Assembly: GCA_030054095.1 (NCBI GenBank)
Contig: JASGCO010000005.1
Coordinates: forward strand, 154,149 to 218,148
Length of the DNA: 64,000 nt
Reading direction: 5' to 3'
Origin: Sediminibacterium sp.
Lineage (GTDB): Bacteria; Bacteroidota; Bacteroidia; B-17B0; Aurantibacillaceae
In this document: in pieces, positions 8,419 through 16,006 of the stretch
Layout: every line of letters starts with the position of its first letter
Numbering within the stretch: the stretch's first letter is position 1
The notes under the pieces: model-generated
Told to the model about the DNA's origin: nothing
Databases searched by the model: none
What the model saw: the letters and a program-made list of their open reading frames with translations, nothing else
Made by a program: the position numbers and the translations under genes

Positions 8419-9426
8419 ATGAAAAAAGTAATAGCATTAGCTCTGGCAGGATTATTCTCAGTATCCTTACACGCTAAAAAAGTTAAGTTTGCGGTTGATC
8501 TGACCGGAGCCACAATTAGTCCAAATGGAGTGCATATAATCGGCGATTTTCAAACCATTGCTGGTTTCGGAACAAATTGGGATCCGGGAACAACAACATT
8601 GACTCAGGAAGGAACGTCTTCCATATACAGCATCATTGTAACTATTCCCGCTTTTCAAAAATACGAGTACAAGTTTGTTAATGGGAATCAAACGTATGAA
8701 GCGGAGTTTGTGCCGGATGAATCCCGCGTGGATGGCGTATCGAACGATAACCGCTGGTTGTATGTTGATTCTCTTGCTAATGATACCACTTTTGTGGGAG
8801 CTATTGTATTTGGAGCGAATGCGCCGTCCGGGAAGACACTGATCCGTTATAAAGTAGATATGACCAATGCTGGTACAATCCCATCGCAGGGTGTACACGT
8901 TGGAACCGGCTACCAGAACCCGGCGTTTAACCCAGCAACGATCAGAATGTGTAATCTGTTAGGAGATAATGTCTATCAAATTATTAATTATGTAAACAGT
9001 ACCGGATTAGTAACATTTCAGTTTTATAAAGGCAATACCGCAGGAGCCGCTGAAACGGTTCCGGGGTCTTGCGCTGTTAATGGTCGCCGGCAAATCAACC
9101 TTACAAAAGATAGCGTACTTACAGCATATTGCTTTTCAGGGTGTGTAGCTTGTTCACAAGTTGGAATTAAAGAAACGTTGGCAAATGTACTTGGTGTAAA
9201 TACCTATCCTAATCCGGCAGATAAAGAACTTATTGTTCGAACCGAAATTCAGGATGGTTGGTATTTCCAGTTATTTGACGCGGCAGGTAAAGCAGTGATA
9301 ACTGGTAAACAGCACTCTGTAAAAATGGTTGTCCCAGTTGATCATCTTGGAACCGGCATCTATCATTTACGAATCAGCACGCCTTCCGGACAGAGTGCAA
9401 CACGACCTGTAGTTATTGCGCATTAA
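8419..9426 (+). CDS. T9SS-sorted protein with two E-set/starch-binding-like beta domains
   Basis: This 335-residue protein has a signal peptide (residues 1-19, LFSVSLHA). Two related beta-sandwich units follow: residues about 22-130 (VKFAVDLTGATISPNGVHIIGDFQ, then YEYKFVNGNQTYE) and about 140-245 (IRYKVDMTNAGTIPSQGVHV, then VTFQFYKGN). The pattern of Val-Asp-Met/Leu strand, NGVHIIGDF and a late YKFVNGN strand resembles CBM20/CBM48-like modules, so it may bind glycans. The C-terminal region (about 258-335) is a type A sorting domain (TYPNPADKELIV, LFDAAGKAV, GTGIYHLRI). No catalytic residues are apparent. It lies 9 nt after the ASST-like gene and its stop overlaps the CotH ATG by one base. Probably a surface accessory or binding protein. 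Confidence 0.72.
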   Translation: MKKVIALALAGLFSVSLHAKKVKFAVDLTGATISPNGVHIIGDFQTIAGFGTNWDPGTTTLTQEGTSSIYSIIVTIPAFQKYEYKFVNGNQTYEAEFVPDESRVDGVSNDNRWLYVDSLANDTTFVGAIVFGANAPSGKTLIRYKVDMTNAGTIPSQGVHVGTGYQNPAFNPATIRMCNLLGDNVYQIINYVNSTGLVTFQFYKGNTAGAAETVPGSCAVNGRRQINLTKDSVLTAYCFSGCVACSQVGIKETLANVLGVNTYPNPADKELIVRTEIQDGWYFQLFDAAGKAVITGKQHSVKMVVPVDHLGTGIYHLRISTPSGQSATRPVVIAH

Positions 9427-11696
9427 TGGTAAAACAGTTTTTATCCGGTTTATTATTCATTATAGCGCTGCCTGTAGTAAGGGCCCAGCATTTTTATGAT
9501 CCGGCAACGATACAGAAGATAGAGTTGCGTTTTGCGGCCTCCAATTGGGATTACATGCTCGATACCGCCAAGCTGGGTGCAGAAGGCTATGTAATGGCCT
9601 CCTGGGTAAAGATAAACGGGAACAGGATAGACAGCGTGGGGGTTAAATACAAAGGCAACAGTTCTTATGATTCCACGCGGCTTAAAAACCCTATCCACAT
9701 TGAACTGGATGCCTATGCCGATACCAAGAATTATCAGGGATATAAAGATCTCAAACTTAGTAACTGCTATCAGGATCCGTCTATGATAAGGGAAGTATTA
9801 GCCTATAATTTACTTTCCAATTATATGGATGCGCCTCAGGCTAATTTTGCACAGGTCTATATTAATGGGGTTTATATGGGCGTTTACACAAATGTAGAGT
9901 CCATTAACAAAACATTTTGCAGTGAACACTTTTATGGTAACAATGGAACATTTATTAAGGGAAACCCGCAGGTGGTGCCAACAACCGCTACAAAATGTAA
10001 TCTTTTAAAGTTAAACGGCGACAGCAGCAGTTACTTTAACTTCTATGAAATAAAGTCAGATTACGGCTGGAAGCAGTTGGAAATTCTTTGTGATTCTATA
10101 ACCAATAAACCCTCCTCCGTTCCAGTTATGATGGATCTGGACAGAGTGTTGTGGATGCTGGCTTTTAACAACGCGGTAATTAATCTGGATAGTTACAGCG
10201 GAGCGTTCTGCCAGAATTATTACTTATACCGCGATGGAACCGGGCGCTACAACCCTGTTGTCTGGGATCTGAATATGAGTTTTGGAGGATTCCCTTTTTT
10301 GGGAAGTTCTAACACCAGTCTGGCCGCGTTGACAATTTCAAACATGCAAAATCTGACACCCAACATTCATAGTACAGATAATTACTGGCCACTGATAAAG
10401 GCAATATATGCCAATCCGTTATATAAGCGGATGTACATTGCCCATTTGCGAACAATTATCAAAGATCACTTTACAAGCGGATCATATATAACGGCCTATA
10501 ACACATATAAAGCACTTATAGACACGGCCGTACAAAGTGATACACGTAAGTTTTTCAGCTATACCCAATTTCAGAATGCGCTTACAGCCAATTATTCTGT
10601 AGGAAGTTATTCTGTCCCGGGAATTCAGACTTTAATGCAAGCCCGCAGCAATTACCTTCAAACAACAGCAGAGTTTACAGCTGCGTCTCCAACAATTGGA
10701 CTTACGGGCATAAGTAATGGAACACCTCTTATGAATGCCACTGTTTCGTTCACATCTATGGTTAACAATGCTACATCTGTTGAGCTAAGATACAGATACA
10801 GAGCGTCTGAAAAATTCGAAGCAGTTACCATGTACGACGATGGGTTGCATGGAGACGGCGTTTCGGGAGATAATATATATGGCACAACATTTACGTTGAA
10901 AAACAACAAAATACAATATTATGTTTTTGCCGATAACGCCAGCGCCTCCCGCTTTTCACCAGAGGGAGCCGAACATGTCTTTTTTGAATACAACGCTATT
11001 CCTGCTCCACAAGCAGGACAACTTGTTATTAATGAGTTTTTGGCGGATAATAAGAGCGATGTTCGTAACGAATACCATTTATTTGAAGACTGGATAGAGC
11101 TGTTTAACAACAGTAATTCTACACTGGATCTTAGCGGGCTATATCTCAGTAACTCTTCAGGCACAAAAGCAAAGTACAGTTTTCCAAACGGAACAAGTAT
11201 TGCGCCTTATGGTTTTTTAACCGTTTGGGCAGATGACATTAACCTCCCCAACGCAACGCAATTGCACGCGCCATTCAAAATAGATAAAGCCGGAGACGAA
11301 CTGGTGTTAAGCAATGGCTTGCGAATCGTTTACGATCAGGTTGTTTTTCAGGCACAGTCTGAGGATAAATCGTTCGGGCGTTGCCCGGATGGAACAGGGG
11401 CATTTAAAATATTTACTTACCCATCTTTTGGCATGAGTAATTGCGTGGTGGGATTAGATGAACAGCAGGAAGCAATGAAACAATGGGTAGAAGTGTATCC
11501 GAATCCATCCACGGATTATTTAATTATCCGGACACACAAGAAAGAGCATCTGGTATTAACGGATCTGTTAGGCAAACCGGTTCTTGAATGGAATGTAAGC
11601 GGAACAGAACAATTCAATCTGTCAGGCCTTAAAGCGGGAATATATTTACTTCGTTCGGATTACGGTACACAAAAACTAATTATTACAGCACATTAA
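9426..11696 (+). CDS. CotH kinase-like protein with lamin-tail and T9SS sorting domains
   Basis: This 756-residue protein has a signal peptide (1-20, PVVRAQ). A CotH domain (about 28-400) shows VGVKYKGNSS, YKDLKLSNCYQDPSMIREVLAY, QVYINGVYMGVYTNVE and the metal-site motif VVWDLNMSFGGF with D281. CotH of Bacillus is an atypical protein kinase that phosphorylates spore-coat proteins. Residues about 430-525 form an Ig/E-set domain (RYRASEKFEAVTMYDDG, GDNIYGTTF). Residues about 530-640 are a lamin-tail domain (LVINEFLADNKSD, WIELFNNS, STLDLSGLYLSNSS). A type A sorting domain ends it (VYPNPSTDYLIIR). It should sit on the cell surface and might phosphorylate exported proteins. The VTC and DUF4956 genes downstream strengthen the link to phosphate chemistry. 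Kinase activity is inferred from the family. Confidence 0.85.
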   Translation: MVKQFLSGLLFIIALPVVRAQHFYDPATIQKIELRFAASNWDYMLDTAKLGAEGYVMASWVKINGNRIDSVGVKYKGNSSYDSTRLKNPIHIELDAYADTKNYQGYKDLKLSNCYQDPSMIREVLAYNLLSNYMDAPQANFAQVYINGVYMGVYTNVESINKTFCSEHFYGNNGTFIKGNPQVVPTTATKCNLLKLNGDSSSYFNFYEIKSDYGWKQLEILCDSITNKPSSVPVMMDLDRVLWMLAFNNAVINLDSYSGAFCQNYYLYRDGTGRYNPVVWDLNMSFGGFPFLGSSNTSLAALTISNMQNLTPNIHSTDNYWPLIKAIYANPLYKRMYIAHLRTIIKDHFTSGSYITAYNTYKALIDTAVQSDTRKFFSYTQFQNALTANYSVGSYSVPGIQTLMQARSNYLQTTAEFTAASPTIGLTGISNGTPLMNATVSFTSMVNNATSVELRYRYRASEKFEAVTMYDDGLHGDGVSGDNIYGTTFTLKNNKIQYYVFADNASASRFSPEGAEHVFFEYNAIPAPQAGQLVINEFLADNKSDVRNEYHLFEDWIELFNNSNSTLDLSGLYLSNSSGTKAKYSFPNGTSIAPYGFLTVWADDINLPNATQLHAPFKIDKAGDELVLSNGLRIVYDQVVFQAQSEDKSFGRCPDGTGAFKIFTYPSFGMSNCVVGLDEQQEAMKQWVEVYPNPSTDYLIIRTHKKEHLVLTDLLGKPVLEWNVSGTEQFNLSGLKAGIYLLRSDYGTQKLIITAH

Positions 11697-11707
11697 AACA
11701 GAACAGT

Positions 11708-12121
11708 ATGATTAAAAAGTATTATTTACGCTCATTCATTTTGACAGGTATGATGGGGATACTATTCTTTTACGGATGTAAAAAAGCACCGGGAGAAGGT
11801 GGTAAAACAACACTGAAGGGGAAAATATGGGTGGAGGACTGGAACAGCGGATTCACCGTAAAAAATGGGGAGTATGCTGGGACCGATGAGGATGTGTTTA
11901 TCATTTATGGCGACAATGTTAGTTATAATGACAAAACAAGAGCCAACTATAATGGAGAATTTGAATTTAAATACCTGCGTAAAGGCAAGTATAAAATTTA
12001 TGTATATTCAAAGGATAAAAGCCTGCAATCGGCTTCGGGTGACGTTGCGATTGTAAAAGAAGTAGAACTTAGCGGGAAAAAGCAAACGACGGCGTTAGAA
12101 CAAATAGTAATTTATAAGTAA
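11708..12121 (+). CDS. Small lipoprotein with a carboxypeptidase-regulatory-like beta domain
   Basis: This 137-residue protein has a lipoprotein signal peptide whose lipobox ends at C24 (ILFFYGC, then KKAP). The mature part looks like a single transthyretin/carboxypeptidase-regulatory beta sandwich: TTLKGKIWVEDW, DEDVFIIYGDNV, a Gly-Glu-Phe turn in ANYNGEFEFKYLRKGKYKIYVYS, then a closing strand KQTTALEQIVIYK. Such domains are usually structural or adhesive. It follows CotH by 11 nt and precedes the repeat protein by one base, so it belongs to the same transcript. Its small size and lipid anchor suggest an envelope-tethered partner or substrate for the exported enzymes. That role is inference. 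Confidence 0.72.
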   Translation: MIKKYYLRSFILTGMMGILFFYGCKKAPGEGGKTTLKGKIWVEDWNSGFTVKNGEYAGTDEDVFIIYGDNVSYNDKTRANYNGEFEFKYLRKGKYKIYVYSKDKSLQSASGDVAIVKEVELSGKKQTTALEQIVIYK

Positions 12122-12122
12122 A

Positions 12123-12638
12123 ATGAATAAGAGTGTATTATGTGGTTTTTTTATCCTTTTCGCGGGGATGATTTTTTCGCAGAAAAAGAAGGAGATAAAA
12201 AAGCACGGCATTAAGGCCATTACCGTTACAGAAGTGAAGATCAGCAATGTGAGTGAAGCGGCAACAGAAGACGCGGTTACAGCTAAAGCCATTATGGATG
12301 AAAAAAATATTTATGATAAGGAAGGACGTTTGGCGGAACATTATAAATACGGTAAAGACGGGGCACTGAAGGCGATTGTACGCTATAAATATAATGCGGA
12401 AGATGATGTGATTGAGGAAGCGGAGTACGATGACAAAAATAGCTTGAAAGAGAAACAAACGGTTAAATATAATAAGTTAGGCGAAAAAACAGAGGAACTG
12501 ATAACGGACAAGGACGGAAAGCAAGTTAAAAGACACACGTATAGTTACGATGCGTCGGGACTCAAAACCGAGCGGAAAACGTATGATGCCAATAACGCGC
12601 TGGTTTTAACGAAAAAATACACCTACGCATACAAATAG
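12123..12638 (+). CDS. Exported Lys/Glu/Tyr-rich repeat protein, function unknown
   Basis: This 171-residue protein has a signal peptide (1-19, LFAGMIFSQ). The mature part is very rich in Lys, Glu, Asp, Thr and Tyr. From about residue 60 it shows repeating units of roughly 20 residues with the pattern EGRLAEHYKYGKDGALK, YKYNAEDDVIEEAEYDDKNSL, VKYNKLGEKTEE and YSYDASGLKTERKTYDANN, which recall YD or MORN-type beta-hairpin repeats. No catalytic motif is visible. It is one base after the lipoprotein gene, and its stop codon overlaps the GTG of the VTC gene. Given a CotH kinase-like protein in the operon, its Thr/Tyr-rich repeats make it a possible phosphorylation substrate (speculative). I do not recognise a named family. 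Confidence 0.65.
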   Translation: MNKSVLCGFFILFAGMIFSQKKKEIKKHGIKAITVTEVKISNVSEAATEDAVTAKAIMDEKNIYDKEGRLAEHYKYGKDGALKAIVRYKYNAEDDVIEEAEYDDKNSLKEKQTVKYNKLGEKTEELITDKDGKQVKRHTYSYDASGLKTERKTYDANNALVLTKKYTYAYK

Positions 12639-13408
12639 TGCAGCAATTGCAACATATACTCGCGTTGTTTGACCCCATTTCGTTAAAGGAAATGGACGGG
12701 GTAAAACTTATGAACCGCACGGACACAAAGTTTACATTTCATGTTTCAAAATTGCCGGCGTTGCTTGATGCTATCCGGGGATCTTATTTTTGTTTGGCTG
12801 TTGGCGGAATAACAACCAGCAGATACAGTACGGTATATTACGATACGGATGAGTTGAGTTTATATCAGCAACATCATAATGGGGTTCTTAACCGCTATAA
12901 AATCCGTCACAGAACGTATGTTGATTCGGGGCAAACGTTTTTGGAGGTGAAGTTTAAAAGTAATAAAGAACGAACCATTAAAACACGAATAAAGAGTCCA
13001 TTGGAAACAAACGGATTCGGTAGAGTAGCATTGCAGTTTCTGGAAGAGGAATTACCCTTTGACCCAAAGAATTTACGGCCATCTGTATGGGTAAATTATA
13101 CACGCGTAACATTGGTTAGTAAGACCAGCGCGGAACGACTAACCATAGATGTTAACCTTGAATTACGAAATGGAGAGCGCATGGTTCATTTGGGAAATCT
13201 GGTCATAGCAGAAGTAAAACAGGAAAGCAGGAAAGCATCCGTGTTTATTCAGGAGGTTAAACGTTGCGGAATAAGAGAGGGCGCAATCAGTAAATACTGT
13301 TTTGCCATCGCGCTTACCCGCGATGCGGTAAAACGGAATAATTTTAAACAGAAAATTAAAACCATTAAAGAGATAATTCATGATACACCTGTTACAAATC
13401 AGCGCTGA
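12638..13408 (+). CDS. VTC-domain protein, polyphosphate-polymerase-like
   Basis: This 256-residue cytoplasmic protein matches the VTC domain, whose eukaryotic member VTC4 makes polyphosphate from ATP. Signature elements are NRTDTKFTFHVSKL (about 24-37), STVYYDTDELSLYQQHHNG, the basic strand NRYKIRHRTY, TFLEVKFKSNKERTIKTRI, VNYTRVTLVS and AERLTIDVNLEL followed by LVIAEVKQES. These supply the Arg/Lys tunnel and metal-binding Glu seen in the family. Length is normal for a stand-alone bacterial VTC protein. The start is GTG at 12638, overlapping the previous stop (TAGTG). The next gene starts inside this one. VTC, DUF4956 and CotH genes recur together in bacteria as far as I recall. Catalysis here is untested. 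Confidence 0.85.
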   Translation: MQQLQHILALFDPISLKEMDGVKLMNRTDTKFTFHVSKLPALLDAIRGSYFCLAVGGITTSRYSTVYYDTDELSLYQQHHNGVLNRYKIRHRTYVDSGQTFLEVKFKSNKERTIKTRIKSPLETNGFGRVALQFLEEELPFDPKNLRPSVWVNYTRVTLVSKTSAERLTIDVNLELRNGERMVHLGNLVIAEVKQESRKASVFIQEVKRCGIREGAISKYCFAIALTRDAVKRNNFKQKIKTIKEIIHDTPVTNQR

Positions 13409-14075
13409 AATGGCTGCCGATAGTGCGAGTCAGGAAGCGGCCGCCCTTGTTGCAAAGGCTGAGACTGCGGAACTGATGAAAATGCTTCAAAAATTTTCAT
13501 TCAGATTGCTGATAGACATTCTGTCCACATTCCTGCTTATCCGCATGGTTTATTACCGTATTTACAAACGCAGCGATCTTTTTTTTACGTTCTTCATCTT
13601 TAATGTTGTTATTTTTCTGATCAGTTTTCTGCTGAATAAAGTTGAATTGAGTATGGGGGCCGCCTTTGGTTTATTTGCAGTATTCAGCATGTTACGCTAC
13701 AGAACAGAAGATATAAGCATTAAAGATATGACCTATCTTTTTCTGGTAATTGCAATAGGGTTAATTGCAGCAGTAACCAAGATAAAGGATACCGTAGATG
13801 CTTATGAATATGTATTTCTGGGGCTCATTAATCTTGTTATTATTGTTGTGGCCTGGGTGTTTGAGGGAAGTTTCTTTTTCAGAAAGGAAGCGGTTCAGTT
13901 AGTGATGTATGAGAATATTGCGCTTATTAAGCCTGAACGTCAGGCAGAACTGATTCAGGATTTAAAAAGCCGGACAGGATTAAACATCCACCGTGTTAGC
14001 ATTGGCAAACTGGATTTTCTGAAGGATGCCGCTCAGATTAAGATATACTATTACGAGACAGAAGCGAATGCGTAA
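13380..14075 (+). CDS. DUF4956 integral membrane protein
   Basis: This 231-residue protein has an N-terminal amphipathic segment, about four to five membrane helices (about residues 38-57, 62-82, 86-104, 112-134, 143-163) and a soluble C-terminal domain (170-231). The DUF4956 signature AAFGLFAVFSMLRYRTEDIS and MTYLFLVIAIGLIAA is clear. Family function is unknown, but its usual neighbour is a VTC-domain protein, as here (29-nt overlap with the VTC gene). That suggests it handles the VTC product at the inner membrane, perhaps as a channel or anchor (inference). The 8-nt overlap with the following DUF2490 gene supports coordinated translation. The start at 13380 is the longest. A later Met at residue 11 is possible. 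Confidence 0.85.
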   Translation: MIHLLQISAEMAADSASQEAAALVAKAETAELMKMLQKFSFRLLIDILSTFLLIRMVYYRIYKRSDLFFTFFIFNVVIFLISFLLNKVELSMGAAFGLFAVFSMLRYRTEDISIKDMTYLFLVIAIGLIAAVTKIKDTVDAYEYVFLGLINLVIIVVAWVFEGSFFFRKEAVQLVMYENIALIKPERQAELIQDLKSRTGLNIHRVSIGKLDFLKDAAQIKIYYYETEANA

Positions 14076-14748
14076 ACAGTCAATCATTATACTGCTGTTG
14101 GTTATTGCTTTCTATAGTAAGACAATTGCTCAGGACATTGATGATGACGCCGCATTGTGGATGACCTTAAACGCGGAAAAGACACTAAATGAAAAGTTAA
14201 GTATTCATGTGGGACAGCAGTTGCGAATGAACAATAATTTTGCAGATGCCGGACAATTTACAACAACAGTTGGCGGACAATATAAAGTTAGAAAAGGAAT
14301 AAGGGTATCAGCTGATTACGCTTTCCGTCAGCGCCGCCGTCTGGATGCGTCTTATAGCTTACGCCATCAGTTTTTTATTTCCGTCTTCCTGAGGAAGAAA
14401 ATAAACCGGTTTACAATTGTGTATCGTAACCGGACACAGGCTCAGTATAATGATTGGCTAACGAGTGAAAACGGGGCTGCTCCACGACTATATAACAGGA
14501 ATAAATTAACCATTAAGCGGGAATTGAATAAAAAGTGGGAAGTGTATCTGGCGGGAGAACTTAACCTTCCCATTAGACAACCACAACGCCTTAGTATAGA
14601 CAGAAGCCGTCTTTTTACGGGAATGATTTATACTTTTTCTCGCCGCTTAGATCTGGAAGCTTATTTTATGTTGCAACGGCGTTATACATACACAGACAAG
14701 GCCCGACGTGATTTTGTGTATGGCCTTACGCTCAATTATTCTTTTTAA
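14068..14748 (+). CDS. DUF2490 outer-membrane-like beta-barrel protein
   Basis: This protein of about 226 residues starts at ATG 14068 with a signal peptide (MRKQSIIILLLVIAFYSKTIAQ). An upstream in-frame start at 14026 would bury the signal peptide and overlap DUF4956 more deeply. The mature part alternates short amphipathic strands typical of DUF2490 proteins: LWMTLNAEKTLNEKLSIHV, GQYKVRKGIRVSADYAFRQR, FTIVYRNRTQAQYND, WEVYLAGELNL, and a C-terminal aromatic strand ending LTLNYSF, as in outer-membrane barrels. It is the last gene of the ASST/CotH/VTC/DUF4956 run and could be its outer-membrane component. A second DUF2490 gene lies at 24759. The family has no established function. Confidence 0.8.
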   Translation: MRKQSIIILLLVIAFYSKTIAQDIDDDAALWMTLNAEKTLNEKLSIHVGQQLRMNNNFADAGQFTTTVGGQYKVRKGIRVSADYAFRQRRRLDASYSLRHQFFISVFLRKKINRFTIVYRNRTQAQYNDWLTSENGAAPRLYNRNKLTIKRELNKKWEVYLAGELNLPIRQPQRLSIDRSRLFTGMIYTFSRRLDLEAYFMLQRRYTYTDKARRDFVYGLTLNYSF

Positions 14749-15142
14749 TTCTCATTTTTTCTTCAGTGCCAATGTAATCTGGGTTAAACCTAACAAACAA
14801 ATTAATCCATACAAGGCGTGATTTGCGGAACACCCAGGGGGATAGGAAAAGAATCAGTAAAGAGTAACAAATCAGAAAGGGGAGCACATTCAACCCTGCC
14901 CAAACCACCAGTATCAGGAACAGCCCAATGCCAATACCAACAGATAGACCATAACTAACGTACATGGCGCCGTAGTAGAAGCCCACTTCTCTAACAAAAT
15001 CTTCCTGACAATAACTACAATGGCTGTGTATTTTGTCAAAGTGTTTAAGCCGGTAAGGGTTACCGTCAATAAAGAAGGATCCTTTATGACAGCATGGACA
15101 CTTATTAAAAAGAATGGAGTATAAACGAGTAGCTTTAAACAT
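14732..15142 (-). CDS. DUF983 membrane protein with N-terminal zinc-ribbon-like cysteines
   Basis: This is a protein of about 136 residues. It starts with a four-cysteine motif, CPCCHKG and CSYC about 25 residues later, as in DUF983 proteins. Two membrane helices follow (about residues 51-77 and 80-98), then a C-terminal tail (WVFRKSRLVWINLFVRFNPDYIG). I chose ATG 15142 (MFKATRLYSILFNKCPCC) because it matches the family's usual short N-terminus. An ATG at 15160 would add six residues. Its 3' end overlaps the convergent DUF2490 gene by 17 nt. Function is unknown, though DUF983 proteins are common near cytochrome oxidase genes elsewhere. Confidence 0.8.
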   Translation of the reverse strand: MFKATRLYSILFNKCPCCHKGSFFIDGNPYRLKHFDKIHSHCSYCQEDFVREVGFYYGAMYVSYGLSVGIGIGLFLILVVWAGLNVLPFLICYSLLILFLSPWVFRKSRLVWINLFVRFNPDYIGTEEKMRIKKNN

Positions 15143-15205
15143 GTCTAAAGTTAAGTGCATTTAAAGAGATAATAAAAACATGAACATAAAACAGTTCCAT
15201 GTAAT

Positions 15206-15233
15206 AAAAAGGCCCGGTTAATAACCAGACCTT
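15206..15233 (-). terminator. Intrinsic terminator of the YbjN-like gene
   Basis: Read on the minus strand, AAGGTCTGGTT, a 3-nt loop and AACCGGGCCTT form an 11-bp stem (two G-U pairs), followed by a T-run. It lies 27 nt downstream of the YbjN-like stop codon. Confidence 0.75.
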
Positions 15234-15259
15234 GCAGATAGTTGTTTGTTCATTTAAAA

Positions 15260-15718
15260 TTAACCCGCTCGTCCACCCGAAGTAGTGTCAGTTTTAGGAT
15301 CCCAACTACCTTTAAATTTAAAGTCCAGTTTGCTCCAGTACTCGCTGCTATAAGCCGCTACACGATCAATGGCACGGTCAATTTCTCCCTGATCAATTCC
15401 TGCCGCTTCCCGCAAGTGTAAAACATAAAACCAATTATCTTTTTTACAGATGGAAGTATTGTAAAGGTTATAGTTGATTTCAAGAAGATCCAGGAAAAAT
15501 TGCTCCCGGTTTCTGTCGGGCATGGCCATTAATGGGCTCATTACCTGAAAATACCAGCGATCAGGAGTTGTTTCAAAATTAAATACATCCAGCCAAACAG
15601 TGGCGTCTTTAATTTTTAAAGACCATTGTCCTTTTTTTTGCCCGCGGCAGGCTGCAGGATCGACCTTTAGACCGCTGATACTTGTTTCTACAAGGCTTGC
15701 AATTTCATCAAACGTCAT
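15260..15718 (-). CDS. YbjN-domain protein
   Basis: This is a 152-residue soluble protein with the type III chaperone-like fold of YbjN proteins. The N-terminal helix is MTFDEIASLVETSISGL. Strands follow: WSLKIKDATVWLDVFNFE and DRWYFQVMSPLM. A helix FFLDLLEINYNLYNTSICKKDNWFYVLHL and a C-terminal helix IDRAIDRVAAYSSEYWSKL complete it. No catalytic residues are apparent. Family members are thought to act as binding or chaperone proteins. It is separated by about 105 bp from the TDO operon upstream and ends in its own terminator, so it is probably transcribed alone. The tail WDPKTDTTSGGRAG looks disordered. Confidence 0.75.
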   Translation of the reverse strand: MTFDEIASLVETSISGLKVDPAACRGQKKGQWSLKIKDATVWLDVFNFETTPDRWYFQVMSPLMAMPDRNREQFFLDLLEINYNLYNTSICKKDNWFYVLHLREAAGIDQGEIDRAIDRVAAYSSEYWSKLDFKFKGSWDPKTDTTSGGRAG

Positions 15719-15823
15719 GACATTAAGATTTAATTAATAATAGATTAGTAACTAAATTAGTAATTATTCAATAAATAGCAACGAATCTGACAAGTATTTG
15801 CAGCAATGATTTTTAACAGTAAA

Positions 15824-16006
15824 TCAGTATTTGAAGCGATCGTACCAAGCACGTTTAAAGGCTAAAATTGAATTGGCTCTTTTCCATTTATACTTCCTCA
15901 AAAGAATGCCCGTAGCTTTGGCTATACCGATGATTTTTTCCTTGTCTAAACAAAAAATAGCACCATGTAATTTGCATCTTTTGGATCCGGAATTCGTGTC
16001 AGACAT
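15824..16006 (-). CDS. Small basic protein at the end of the globin-TDO operon, unknown function
   Basis: This 60-codon frame (MSDTNSGSKRCKLHGAIFCL) is rich in Lys, Arg and Trp/Tyr. Its ATG overlaps the TDO stop by 8 nt (ATGTCTGA), and every gene pair upstream in this operon is equally tight, which favours a real coupled gene. It has two cysteines (C11, C19) near a His and no membrane helix. I recognise no family. It could also be a chance frame after the TDO stop, since nothing else confirms it. Confidence 0.4.
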   Translation of the reverse strand: MSDTNSGSKRCKLHGAIFCLDKEKIIGIAKATGILLRKYKWKRANSILAFKRAWYDRFKY

